Below, piece after piece: positions 1 to 7,824 of a stretch of DNA of 10,566 nucleotides. How positions within the stretch are numbered: the stretch's first letter is position 1; every line of letters starts with the position of its first letter. The position numbers and the translations under genes are program-made. Below the pieces are notes generated by a model that worked only from the letters and a program-made list of their open reading frames with translations, made no database searches and had not been told where the DNA came from. Origin of the DNA: Saksenaea vasiformis B4078 (Eukaryota > Mucoromycota > Mucoromycetes > Mucorales > Saksenaeaceae); the NCBI GenBank assembly GCA_000697055.1, contig JNDT01002111.1, positions 1 to 10,566 on the forward strand. The letters run 5' to 3'.

Positions 1-89
1 ACAGTATGCAGATGAATTTTTTTTCCAGATAGTAGTATAAATGAGGAGGTAACTTGGGCTGAATGCTCAATATTTTTCTGATAATAGTG

Positions 90-280
90 ATCACTTTTTT
101 ATCACTTTTTTCTTCACTTTTTTTCAAATTCAGCAATCACTTTTTTTTTACTACTTTTTCACTCTTTTCTATATTTGGGCGATCACTTTTTTTTCACTTT
201 TTTTTCACTTCTTTGCATTTTTAGTGATCACTAAAAAAAGTGAAACTTCACTTTAAAAAGTGAATTCTGTTCCTATAGTG
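90..280 (-). repeat. Left arm of a long inverted repeat, probable DNA-transposon terminus
   Basis: Read on the minus strand from 280 towards 90, this 191-nt stretch starts CACTATAGGAACAG and matches the interrupted segment 4803-4816 plus 10022-10197 over its whole length, with five substitutions and one single-base length difference. It is packed with the unit TCACTTTT, in plus orientation at about eight places, and contains the perfect palindrome AGTGATCACT at 223-232. Homology stops abruptly at 280 and fades in low-complexity sequence near 90. Dense short subterminal repeats next to a sharp terminus are typical of transposase-binding ends of DNA transposons. The superfamily is not assigned: the CACTA start is suggestive, but no transposase or target duplication is visible. 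Bases 1-89 hold no recognisable gene. Confidence 0.75.
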
Positions 281-281
281 C

Positions 282-363
282 GTGGCCATTGATTGGATCA
301 GCCAAAAAAGAAGCATGACAATCAATGTCGTGCTTCTTTTTGGCTGATCCAATCAATGACCAC
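282..363. repeat. Long imperfect palindrome (hairpin), MITE-like
   Basis: Positions 282-320 pair with 326-363, leaving a loop of about five bases. The core CATTGATTGGATCAGCC (near 288) is mirrored exactly by GGCTGATCCAATCAATG (near 342). Imperfections are one C/A mismatch (286/359), one G/T wobble (316/330) and one extra A in the left A-run. The palindrome abuts the terminus of the inverted-repeat arm at 280. It could be a miniature inverted-repeat element, a snapback remnant of a larger element, or a hairpin RNA source. There is no coding capacity. Confidence 0.75.
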
Positions 364-969
364 AGAAGCTAACTTGAATAGTATCAGAAAATAAAAGAAT
401 AAAGTCAATTGATTCTCTTTATTTTATTTTCATATTCATGCTTATATATCTTTTTCTAATGCTATAATTATTTGACAATGTTGGCAAGAAATGTAAAAAG
501 GTAAATGTGGAATAATGCTTCCAAAGGAAAATGACATTCAGTCAATGTTGTTTGCACTATGTGCCATTTATGGTTGAGGGCTGAGCTGTTTCCTTGTGAG
601 ATTTGACTTCCAATTAGTTGAGATCTTCTAGATATGACAATATTCCCTCCCAAGAATGTCGTTCATCTATGAGCAATGTTGTAGTACACTGATTGTTACT
701 CTGTGGCAATCTTGCCTTTTTATTTTCCTTTATCTACAATATCAATTTTACTTTGTTCTTATTTTTTTATTTTTTTTTCAAGTAGATCAATAAAAGATGT
801 CGCCTTGACACAATATATCTTTCAAAGTTGTGTTACAACTTTGAAGTCCTCTAGGTTCTTATTATTAGGCTCATGAAATCTTATACAAACTAACATCCAC
901 TCTGACAATGACACATGACCTCTGGTATTACCTCCAACAAGACTCCTAAACCTTATCCAAAGGCACATC
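364..969. other. AT-rich stretch with no recognisable gene
   Basis: No open frame here has a recognisable domain or convincing length. The longest (468-653 on the minus strand, 61 codons) shows no family features. The stretch contains several T-runs, notably around 760-780, and one small perfect hairpin at 821-845. It lies between the hairpin at 282-363 and the left end of element 1, so it is either original target DNA or an unrecognised older repeat. Confidence 0.5.
821..845. repeat. Perfect short hairpin (11-bp stem, 3-nt loop)
   Basis: TTCAAAGTTGT at 821-831 is the exact reverse complement of ACAACTTTGAA at 835-845, with loop GTT. No T-run follows directly and no gene ends here, so a terminator role is not supported. 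It may be chance in AT-rich DNA. Confidence 0.5.
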
Positions 970-1128
970 TGTCATATTTGACATTTCTAAGGAATAATGT
1001 GACGTTTATTAGTTTAATCTCAGTGATAAAAGTTTTTATTGTAATATTGAAAAGGGTTGTTCTTATCAACAAGAATAAAGTCAAATCCTACAGTACCTTC
1101 AGTCTGTTACCAACTTCAACATATCTCA
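970..1128 (+). repeat. 5' LTR of element 1 (diverged)
   Basis: It begins TGTCATAT and ends CTCA, matching both ends of the 182-bp LTR at 4817-4998. The 3' half aligns well: an AATAAA at 1074-1079, CAGTACCTTCAGTCTGTT near 1091, and ATCTCA followed by the same TTTTTTACTGTGA that follows the LTR of element 2. The middle is poorly conserved. A small hairpin (1057-1061 with 1068-1072) lies just before AATAAA. The left boundary is less certain than the right. No partner 3' LTR is in the window, so age and target duplication cannot be read. Confidence 0.7.
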
Positions 1129-1141
1129 TTTTTTACTGTGA
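1129..1141 (+). promoter_or_regulatory. Primer-binding region of element 1, possibly self-primed
   Basis: TTTTTTACTGTGA directly follows the LTR and is identical to 4999-5011 of element 2, which argues for function. It does not begin TGG, so it does not look like a tRNA-primed site. TACTGTGA could pair with CTACAGTA in the LTR (1088-1095), including one G-U wobble and one mismatch, as in Tf1-type self-priming. Confidence 0.4.
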
Positions 1142-1149
1142 GTTCTCAG

Positions 1150-1199
1150 CAACAACAACAACTACTACAACTACTACTACAACTACAACAATAATAACA
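1150..1199 (+). repeat. AAC/ACT trinucleotide tract in the leader
   Basis: A run of AAC, ACT and ATA triplets lies between the primer-binding region and the Gag start codon. Read in frame it would give poly-Thr, but it is upstream of the likely ATG at 1200 and is probably untranslated leader. Element 2 has a comparable AAC run just inside its Gag start. Confidence 0.6.
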
Positions 1200-2540
1200 A
1201 TGTCAGTCAATAATGTTAACAACGTGGACCTCATAATCAGCAATATGAACAATGGCAGAGACAGCATAATGGAAAATGGCATTGAGCAACAGCTTGAAAA
1301 AGCTGTGTCTCACTCTCCAGCAGTTTCCTCAGTTGTTTCACCTGTATCTGAGTCATTCAGGTCATCAGCACCACCAGCAGGATCAAATTCAACTCTTTCT
1401 AGTACTGCTTCATCTAAGCATGCTTCTGTAGAGACAAAGATGCAGTTTCTTTTGCAGCATCAACAAGAAGCCTACGAAAGCAAGTACCTTGAGTTCATGA
1501 TGGCAAAGGATGCACAAGATGAAGAGTCAGTGCATAAGCTTACAATTGAATGTGAGCAAGCCTACCAGAGTTTGCAACAGTTCAAAAAACTGTATGCTCA
1601 GTTCGTGGCTACTAAGGAAATGCGAGTTGGTACAGACTCTATGACATCTCTCACTGTGGACGCTCAGGTGTCTCAACATTTTGTTGTACCTCCTCACATG
1701 CCAAAGATGCAATTCACTGATCAGGAGGTGTGGAGTAAGAAGTCAGATGTGTTTGATTCAGTCTATGACTTCATTACAGCCTTTGAGGTTATTCTTGAGG
1801 CACATGGTTTGGTTTCCAATCAATACTGGAAACATTTATTGCCTCTTTGTTTGAATACTGAGCAAATTTTGTGGTTTCAAGATGAGTTGAAGAGTAAGGG
1901 TTTGACCTGGAATAAAGCCCACAGAGCAGTGTTGGATGCATATGATATACCATTCAGAAAGTTCCAACTCATGATCCAAGTGAGTTTCCCTGAGTCAAAC
2001 CAAAAGGATGATGAATCTGTGTGAGAATTTACAGATCAATTTCAAAAACTTCAACGTGAAGCTGGCATGGATGATGGTACTTATTTAGCTATCTTTTATT
2101 ACCTTTTTCTTTTGCCAGATGTTCAAAAATCTGTGCGTCTTGCAATGGCAAGCAAGGCAATGAATGAATTGCCACAGTCCATCAGCACAGTAATTAAGAT
2201 GGCAATGGCTGCATCTCCAGGCCATATGTCCATCCAAAAGAAATATAAAAACACAACAGGTAAAATATCAGTTAGTTATGAAACTTCTAAACAATACGTT
2301 GATGTGGGTGAAGGCCACTTGAGTTCCAAGCAAGGTCATAAGCCAGCCCAGCTCCATAGGACCATGGGTGGCAAGGTTACCAAGCCAAGGGCCAGTGGCA
2401 GCAACACAGGCAAGTTGTGCAACGAAGGATGTGGCCAGCAATGGCAATGAGGCCACACATGCGCCAACTTTTATCTGAATAAGGCCAAGCGCATGATGGA
2501 TCATCAAAAGGGCGCCATCAAGTCTTCATTGACAGTGTGA
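1200..2540 (+). pseudogene. gag: Element 1 Gag (capsid and zinc-knuckle remnant), broken by stops
   Basis: The start is taken at ATG 1200, just downstream of the primer-binding region, as in element 2. The same frame stays open upstream to 915, but that part is LTR and leader. A Ser/Asn-rich N-terminus is followed by a predicted helical stretch (about 1430-1620) and a retrotransposon capsid region with FITAFE and WKHLLPLCL (1750-1850), aligning to FIDAFE and WERLLPMCM in element 2. TGA codons at 2022, 2448 and 2538 interrupt it. Similarity continues past the first stop (FTDQFQ, with QMFQQ in element 2), so the stops are mutations and not protein ends. The CCHC knuckle near 2421-2462 is degenerate and contains the second stop. 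Gag would form the particle and bind genomic RNA, but this copy cannot make it. Confidence 0.85.
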
Positions 2541-3707
2541 ACTGTGCATGTGCAACCTGAAGCAGAACCTCTAGATCTGCAAGACATGGAGCAGGCGCTA
2601 CAGCACATAAATGCCCATGCACTCAGTAAGACAAGTGCATTCAGAATGGAAGAGCAGGAAAGAACTAAAGGACTTTTTGTGGCAATCACGTTACAGAATA
2701 AACAGCTACAAAGTCTTGTAGATCCTGGTGCCAATTTCTCAGTGGTCTCATTGTCACTATGTCAACGTTTTTCCTGGCCAATTAAGCCAGCAAAGGGTAC
2801 AATTGAACTTGCCTCACATGGTGCTACTGTTCCTCATATAGGCACCACAGGAAAAATAAAAGTTCTTTATCAGGGTCACAAATTGTTGTACAAATTTGAA
2901 GTAATGGAGCTTTTGAAAGGAACAGAAGTAAGCATAGGCTTGGACCTGATGCTACACTTAGGTATCAGTTTGTATAGATTGGCTGCAACTTGGGACAGTG
3001 AGGTTCCAGAGTCATCTGCAAACCACATGACAGGTGACGTCCCCACGCCCAATGAAGCACCAGCAGGTACTGAGGCTGAACATGCTGCTTTTCTTACTGC
3101 TGTCAAACCTTTCTTGGACACTAATGCTGCAATTCTGAAAACTTCATTCTGTAACATTCCTGAGTCAGTCATCAGGCTCGATACTCCACCAGGTAAAACT
3201 TCATATCATAGGCAATATGACCTACTACACGCTTTGGAACCTATGATCCTTGAAACTATCAATAGATGGTTGGCTGATGGGACGATTGTGCAGGTACCTG
3301 TGAATACTACTTGGAATAGCCCTATTACACTTGCTCTGAAGAAGGATGTACATGGCAACTATACAGGCAAGAGACCTTGTCTTGACCCACATCCGATCAA
3401 CCAGCTAACCCCAGATGATCACTATCTATTACCTTTGATTAAGAATATCTATCAAAAGCTACAGGGAACAACTATTTTTATGACATTAGATCTTAAAAGC
3501 GCTTTCCACCAATTCAAGATTCATGAGGAACATCAACATAAGAGTACCTTCACTTTTAATGGTGTGCAGTATATGTTCCAAGGTTGTCCTTTTGGACTGA
3601 AACCAATTTCATTGAAGTTTCAATGTATTATGTCCATTGTATTTCAGAGTATGCCTTTTGTCACAGCATTTGTGGATGACATTATCATGTATTCAAGTAA
3701 CTTATGA
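2541..3707 (+). pseudogene. pol: Element 1 protease and reverse-transcriptase N-terminal part (Pol)
   Basis: In the same frame as Gag, with no frameshift between them. The aspartic protease region (about 2680-2990) carries DPGA at 2721 where the family has DTGA or DSGA; the Pro replaces the catalytic Thr/Ser and probably inactivates it. Reverse transcriptase follows: PVNTTWNSP near 3298, RPCLDP near 3372, first catalytic Asp in LDLKSAFHQF (Asp at 3489), GCPFGLKPIS near 3580 and the FVDD box at 3669-3680 with both catalytic Asp present. The segment ends at TGA 3705, five residues after the tyrosine that follows FVDD. Alignment with element 2 runs straight through, so this is a nonsense mutation. 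Confidence 0.9.
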
Positions 3708-4354
3708 GATCATCTATCTCATGTTACCCAAGCAATCCAGAAACTTACTGATGCAAACCTTATATTGAATGTACAAAAATGTCACTTTGTGCAAAGATCT
3801 GTTTATCTACTGGGCTTCTGTGTAACCAGGGAGGGCATTTCTTTAGATATGTGCAAGGTCAGCAATGCTATCAAGTGGCCTGTACCAAAGACAGAAAAAG
3901 GTATCCAGCGTTTCTTAGGTATCATCAATTATTTCAGAGAGCATATTCTCAATGTATCTACGATCACTGCACCTCTGGATGAGCTTAGGGGAGAATCAAA
4001 CTTAAAACATCTGTGGCGAAAAATGCATTTAAAGGCCTTTAATGACCTAAAGTATATAATTTCCTCTAACCCCATCTTATACTTCCCCATTATGTCTGAA
4101 CCTTTCAGCGTAGCTACTGATGCATCTAACGTGGGTATTGGCGCCATTCTGTTTCAATGTATAGATGGTCAGACTCGTCCCATCTCATTCATGGCTCGCT
4201 CACTATCTCAGTCAGAATGTAACTATTCTACAACTAAACATGAATTGCTGGCAGCCATCTATGCACTACAGAAATTTCACAAGTATCTCTGGAGTAACCC
4301 ATTTACTTTGTATACTGACTACAAAGCTCTGGAATACCTTCACACATCAAAAAA
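3708..4354 (+). pseudogene. pol: Element 1 reverse-transcriptase thumb/connection and RNase H (Pol)
   Basis: Same frame as the preceding segment, opening directly after TGA 3705. YLLGFCV (near 3807) and FLGIINYFREHI (near 3912) mark the RT C-terminal region. RNase H follows, with ATDASNVGIGA (catalytic Asp at 4119), KHELLAA (Glu at 4242) and YTDYKAL (Asp at 4317). The frame is lost in the A6 run 4349-4354: comparison with element 2 (HTQKIANAMM) shows one extra A, and the old frame reads on to a stop at 4386. The sequence therefore continues in another frame in the next segment. RNase H would remove the RNA template during cDNA synthesis. Confidence 0.85.
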
Positions 4355-4802
4355 TTGCCAATGCCATGATGATCAATTGGCTTGACATGCTATTGAATTA
4401 CACCTTTGATGTGATCCATATCCCTGGCCTTAAGAATGTCTTACCTGATGCTCTTTCATGCCTCTTCCCCACAGATGAAGAGCTGGAAGCAGATGAAACA
4501 CAGCCAATAGTGAATATAACAAATGGCAACAATGAGAAAGTAATGCATACAATGCAATTACATTGGGATATGCTCACTCTACCAGAGGAAGATAGACAAA
4601 AATTACTGGAACAAGCACATTTATTTGGCCATTTTGGTATTGAGTCTATGGTAAAGTAGATATATAGAGATGGACTGCACTGGAAGTCACTCACTCAGGA
4701 TGCTTTACAGATAGTCAAAGGATACAGTGAATGCCAAAAATTTACAATTGCTAAACAAGGCTACCATCTGTTGAGACCCATAAGTGCTTACCTTCCAGGA
4801 GA
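4355..4802 (+). pseudogene. pol: Element 1 RNase H end and integrase zinc-binding domain, truncated
   Basis: Continues Pol after the +1 shift in the A-run. IANAMMINWLD, HIPGLKNVLPDALS (last RNase H Asp) and then the integrase N-terminal HHCC domain are readable. The two zinc His are present at 4618 and 4630 (HX3H), but the first Cys of CX2C is Tyr (TAC at 4723) and only the second Cys (4732) remains. TAG at 4657 interrupts it. The last family-like residues are AYLPGD, which in element 2 directly precede the HWAID segment carrying the first catalytic Asp. The catalytic core is missing because the inverted-repeat arm begins at 4803. This product cannot integrate DNA. Confidence 0.85.
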
Positions 4803-4816
4803 CACTATAGGAACAG
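4803..4816 (+). repeat. Outer 14 bp of the right inverted-repeat arm, split off by element 2
   Basis: CACTATAGGAACAG is the exact reverse complement of 267-280. Joined to 10022 onward it continues the left-arm sequence without a gap, so element 2 inserted 14 bp from this terminus. Its left border coincides with the truncation of element 1, which marks 4803 as the outside tip of an inserted DNA element. Confidence 0.85.
4812..4816. repeat. 5-bp target site duplication, left copy
   Basis: AACAG directly precedes the TG of the 5' LTR and is repeated at 10017-10021 directly after the CA of the 3' LTR. The uninterrupted mirror copy of this sequence in the left arm has only one AACAG, confirming that it was duplicated on insertion. 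Five bases is the usual length for Ty3/gypsy integrases. Confidence 0.93.
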
Positions 4817-4862
4817 TGTCATATGGTAATATGTATGTAGTGCCTTAACGGGATCACATGAC

Positions 4863-4871
4863 TATAATTAA
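4863..4871 (+). promoter_or_regulatory. TATA-like promoter element in the 5' LTR
   Basis: TATAATTAA in an LTR otherwise less AT-rich. Fungal RNA polymerase II start sites lie a variable distance downstream, which is compatible with a transcript starting in the second half of the LTR. An identical copy is at 9881-9889. No experimental start is known. Confidence 0.4.
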
Positions 4872-4910
4872 AACCCAGGCACCATGTAAATAGTTTTTTA
4901 CTGCAAAACA

Positions 4911-4938
4911 AGAAGAGGTGTCTCTTCTCGAGAATAAA
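4911..4938 (+). promoter_or_regulatory. LTR hairpin followed by AATAAA polyadenylation signal
   Basis: A perfect stem AGAAGAG/CTCTTCT with a GTGT loop is followed four bases later by AATAAA (4933-4938). Both are identical in the 3' LTR (9929-9956), where the signal would direct 3'-end formation. Element 1 has a different-sequence hairpin in the same place before its AATAAA. Confidence 0.5.
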
Positions 4939-4998
4939 ACAAGGTCTCACAGTACATCTGTCTGTTTACACATAACTTGATAGCAATACCTCATCTCA

Positions 4999-5011
4999 TT
5001 TTTTACTGTGA
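4999..5011 (+). promoter_or_regulatory. Primer-binding region of element 2, candidate self-priming site
   Basis: TTTTTTACTGTGA follows the LTR. tRNA-primed elements normally start this site with TGG, complementary to the tRNA CCA end; that is absent here. TACTGTGA (5004-5011) is exactly complementary to TCACAGTA in the LTR at 4947-4954, 49 nt upstream. In Tf1 the 5' tip of the mRNA folds back in this way to prime minus-strand synthesis. Also, TTTTTTACTG repeats a direct copy inside the LTR (4894-4903). Confidence 0.4.
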
Positions 5012-5019
5012 ATTCCGCT

Positions 5020-7653
5020 ATGAACAACAACAACAACAACAACAACTATGACATCTCTATGGAGGACATTGCTCCTGGTATGGTCCTTAACAGCAATGCT
5101 GCTGGTTCTCCTGGAAGCATCGTCAGTGCTGGCAACAACTCGTTCAGCAACGGCAGCCAGCAGTCAAGCAGAGTGAGAATGACAAACTCTATCAGTAATG
5201 CCCTGCAAACTCTGGAGCGTTTGGAACAAAAGGCCCTGGATGCCAGAGAAGCCTTTGACAATGCCATGCTGTCAGATGTGCCAAATGAGGAGTGTGATCG
5301 GCTCATGAATGAGTTGGATGCCTCCATGGCTCAGGTAGCAACCTACCAGAAAACGATGCAAAAAATGTATCCTGGTAGATCTGAGTTCTATCCTGAGGGT
5401 AAAAAGCTGGAGGGAAAAAAGGCCACTGCTTTAGAAGGCAAACAAGGAGGAAAGTCTGCCTCCAAGGTTGTTCCTGCCAAGTTGCCTGCTTTCCAACTTA
5501 AGGGTGGCCATCTCTGGACTGACAAGAAGCCAGTTTATGACTCTGCCAGCCAGTTTATTGACGCGTTTGAGACACAAGTTGAAGGCCACGCCCTGGATTT
5601 GGAAGACGATTGGGAACGATTGCTACCAATGTGCATGAGTACCGTCCAGTGCTCCTGGTTCAACAAGAATGTCAAGGGCAAGAAGTTCAACTGGGAGACA
5701 GCAAAGGACAAGCTCTGCGACCAATTTGATGCTCCACATCATAAGTATTTTGTGCAAATGGAGATTCTGCAATTGAGACAGAAAACTAACCAGTCTTTGT
5801 CTGAGTATGCGCAGATGTTCCAGCAAAAGAGCGTTGAAGCTGGTTGCGAAAATCAACCATTGTTGGTATTGGCGTTTCTACACTCACTACTTCCTGAATA
5901 TGTAGATCACGCATGCTTTCTCTTGGCCCACAAATTTGGTACTGAGCTTCCATCTGACCTGGAAAAGGTATGTAAAATGGTGGGATTGATCACCTTGAAG
6001 AGGAAAAGATCACATGAAGAACAGGCCCAAACCAACAAGGATGAAAATGCCTGTTCAGTGAAAGCCAAAACTAGCAACGGAAGCCACTTCCTAGGAAGTA
6101 AGGCAAATGTGGGCAAGTTCCAAAACAAAATAAATGAAAAGAAACAACTGGAACTCTGTAGAGAGTGCCAGAAAGTAGCGTGGCATTACAAACACCAATG
6201 CGTCGAATACTACAACAACAGAGGCCTTCCCGTGCCTGTTGAATTAGAGGCAAGGAGCAGAGAAGCCCGCAGAAACTTTGTCACCCGCGCCACCAAGTTG
6301 GTAAAGCATGCAAGATGGCAATACAATTGCAACGATCCATCGTCAGTTAGTGCATTCGAAATACTGCTGACGAAATTTATGGAAGAAACAGCAAACACAG
6401 AGGAAATGCAAGAAACACCTGCATCTCCAGAAACTGCCAAGGATAGCAATCTCATGGCCGAGCCAAAGTCACCAAGCTCAGAAATCCTCAACTGTGCCAT
6501 GATGGAGATCAATGAAACTGCCTTAGGTAAAGAGAACATGAAAATCTGTACATCAAAATGCCAAAGTGAGGACGACCATACTAATTCGTATATGGTTCCT
6601 TTAAAACTTCAGAATGAAAAGCTCAAGGGTCTCATTGACACTGGTGCAGACATCTCCTCTGTGGATGTGGAACTCTGCAAATGCCAAGGTTGGAAAATAA
6701 CACCAGCAAAAGGGCAAATAAACTTTGCTGGCAAAGGCTACTTCACAGAGTGCAAAGGAATAGTCAAAGATTTAGAGATCACCTATGCAAAGCGTAGACT
6801 GTGTCATTCGTTTGAAGTAATGGAATTGTCTGAGGGAACAGAAGTGTACATTGGCACAGACCTCATGTCGAAGTTGGATATTGGCCTGACAGGTCTAGCC
6901 ATGTCGTGGGATGAAGAAGGTGAAGCAGATAAAGAAACAAATGATGACGCCGCAGAGCCAAATGAATCACCTGTAGGCACAGTAGAGGAGCGTGAGAAAT
7001 TCTTAGAATCACTGCAAACAGTGCTGGAAGCCAATGCAAAAATCTCAAAGACTTCGTTCTGCACTGTACCTGAGTTGATTATAACATTAGATACACCTGA
7101 AGGGGTGACTTCATACCATAGACAATATCTGTTGCTCTACAAGTTAGTGGACATGATTCAAGAAACAGTGAAAGGATGGCTTACAGATGGCACAATTGTG
7201 GAAGCCCCAGTAAATACTGCATGGAATAGTCCTTTAACACTGGCACCAAAAAAGGATGGCATGGGAAATTATACAGACAAGCGACCCTGCCTGGATCCAT
7301 GGCACATCAACAAACTGTTGCCGGATGACAGATATCCATTGCCACTTATACGCGATGTATTTCAACAGTTAAAAGGGTCCACAATTTTCACTACACTGGA
7401 TTTGAAGAGTGCATTTCATCAGTTCAAAATTGCCGAAAAGGATCAGCACAAAACAACCTTCATATCTGTCGATGGCAGACAACATATGTTTCAAGGTTGC
7501 CCTTTCAGTCTCAAACCAATCTCATCAAAATTTCAGAGAGTGATGGCAATCATCTTTAAAGACATGAAGTTTGTCACCACCTTCGTAGATGACATTGTAG
7601 TATATTCAACAAACATGGATGCACATTTGGAGCATGTGAAAATAGTAATCTGA
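5020..7653 (+). pseudogene. gag-pol: Element 2 Gag-protease-reverse transcriptase (first segment of Gag-Pol)
   Basis: The start is ATG 5020, 21 nt after the LTR; GTG 5008 in the same frame is not used by eukaryotes. Residues counted from that Met: Asn run (2-9), predicted coiled coil (about 60-125), capsid (about 150-330, ending in basic KRKR), zinc knuckle C380/C383/H389/C394 with CX2CX5HX4C spacing, an acidic linker, aspartic protease DTGA at 540-543, and RT with LDLKSAFHQF (Asp 794) and FVDD (855-858). Gag packages RNA, protease matures the polyprotein and RT makes cDNA in cytoplasmic particles. Gag and Pol share one frame with no frameshift signal. TGA at 7651 ends the segment, but the homology runs on, so this is a nonsense mutation. 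PFSLKP has Ser where element 1 has Gly. Confidence 0.93.
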
Positions 7654-7824
7654 AAGCTCACAGATGTCAATCTCATTCTAAATTCAAAGAAATGTCATTT
7701 CGCACAAGAGTGTATTTATTTACTCGGTTTCTGTGTGTCAGCAAAAGGCATCTCACTGGATAAACAAAAGATATCCAATGTACAAGAATGGCCAACCCCT
7801 CATACAGGAAAAGACATCCAATGA
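7654..7824 (+). pseudogene. pol: Element 2 RT connection fragment between two stops
   Basis: Fifty-six codons in the same frame, from TGA 7651 to TGA 7822, reading through IYLLGFCV and KISNVQEWP, the RT region after the catalytic palm. It aligns directly with 3708-3911 of element 1, where there is no stop at the second position. It has no start codon, so it is a decayed piece of Gag-Pol and not a gene. Confidence 0.88.

Larger units (their letters stand above)
970..4802 (+). mobile_element. Element 1: decayed, 3'-truncated Ty3/gypsy LTR retrotransposon
   Basis: An old Ty3/gypsy (Metaviridae-type) retrotransposon of the same lineage as the element at 4817-10016, but clearly a different subfamily: the LTRs differ strongly and the proteins are similar rather than near-identical. 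Order is 5' LTR, leader, Gag with a zinc-knuckle remnant, protease, reverse transcriptase, RNase H, integrase N-terminus. It stops dead at 4802, a few residues before the first catalytic Asp of integrase, exactly where CACTATAGG of the inverted-repeat arm begins. The rest of integrase, any chromodomain and the 3' LTR are absent from the window. If the arm is the end of an inserted DNA transposon, they may lie beyond the right edge. Damage: five in-frame stops, a one-base frameshift, a protease Thr/Ser-to-Pro change and an integrase zinc Cys-to-Tyr change. Confidence 0.9.
4817..4998 (+). repeat. 5' LTR of element 2
   Basis: 182 bp, TGTCATATGG to ATCTCA, aligning without gaps to the 3' LTR with seven differences, all transitions. 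It contains a TATA-like stretch (4863-4871), a perfect 7-bp hairpin (AGAAGAG 4911-4917 with CTCTTCT 4922-4928, loop GTGT), an AATAAA (4933-4938) and the candidate self-primer TCACAGTA (4947-4954). The 5' LTR drives transcription of the genomic RNA. Confidence 0.95.

Noticed and set aside
90..270. The spaced TCACTTTT repeats as a CRISPR array
   Set aside because: Units are too short and irregular, spacers are T-runs, and the context is eukaryotic.
90..280. Firm assignment of the inverted-repeat element to the CACTA superfamily
   Set aside because: The ends do read CACTA, but no 3-bp target duplication or transposase is visible, and the arms are longer than usual for that group.
821..845. Perfect hairpin as a transcription terminator
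   Set aside because: No gene ends before it, there is no following T-run, and such terminators are bacterial.
915..1199. Upstream extension of the element 1 Gag frame from an ATG at 915
   Set aside because: This stretch is largely LTR, primer-binding region and AAC/ACT leader. Its frame being open is accidental, and ATG 1200 fits the layout of element 2.
5008..5019. GTG at 5008 as start of element 2 Gag-Pol
   Set aside because: A eukaryotic retrotransposon would start at ATG; the ATG at 5020 is only four codons downstream, and 5008 lies in the primer-binding region.
5046..5327. Minus-strand open frames across both elements (for example 5046-5327, 8247-8633)
   Set aside because: They are antisense shadows of Gag-Pol with no family features of their own.
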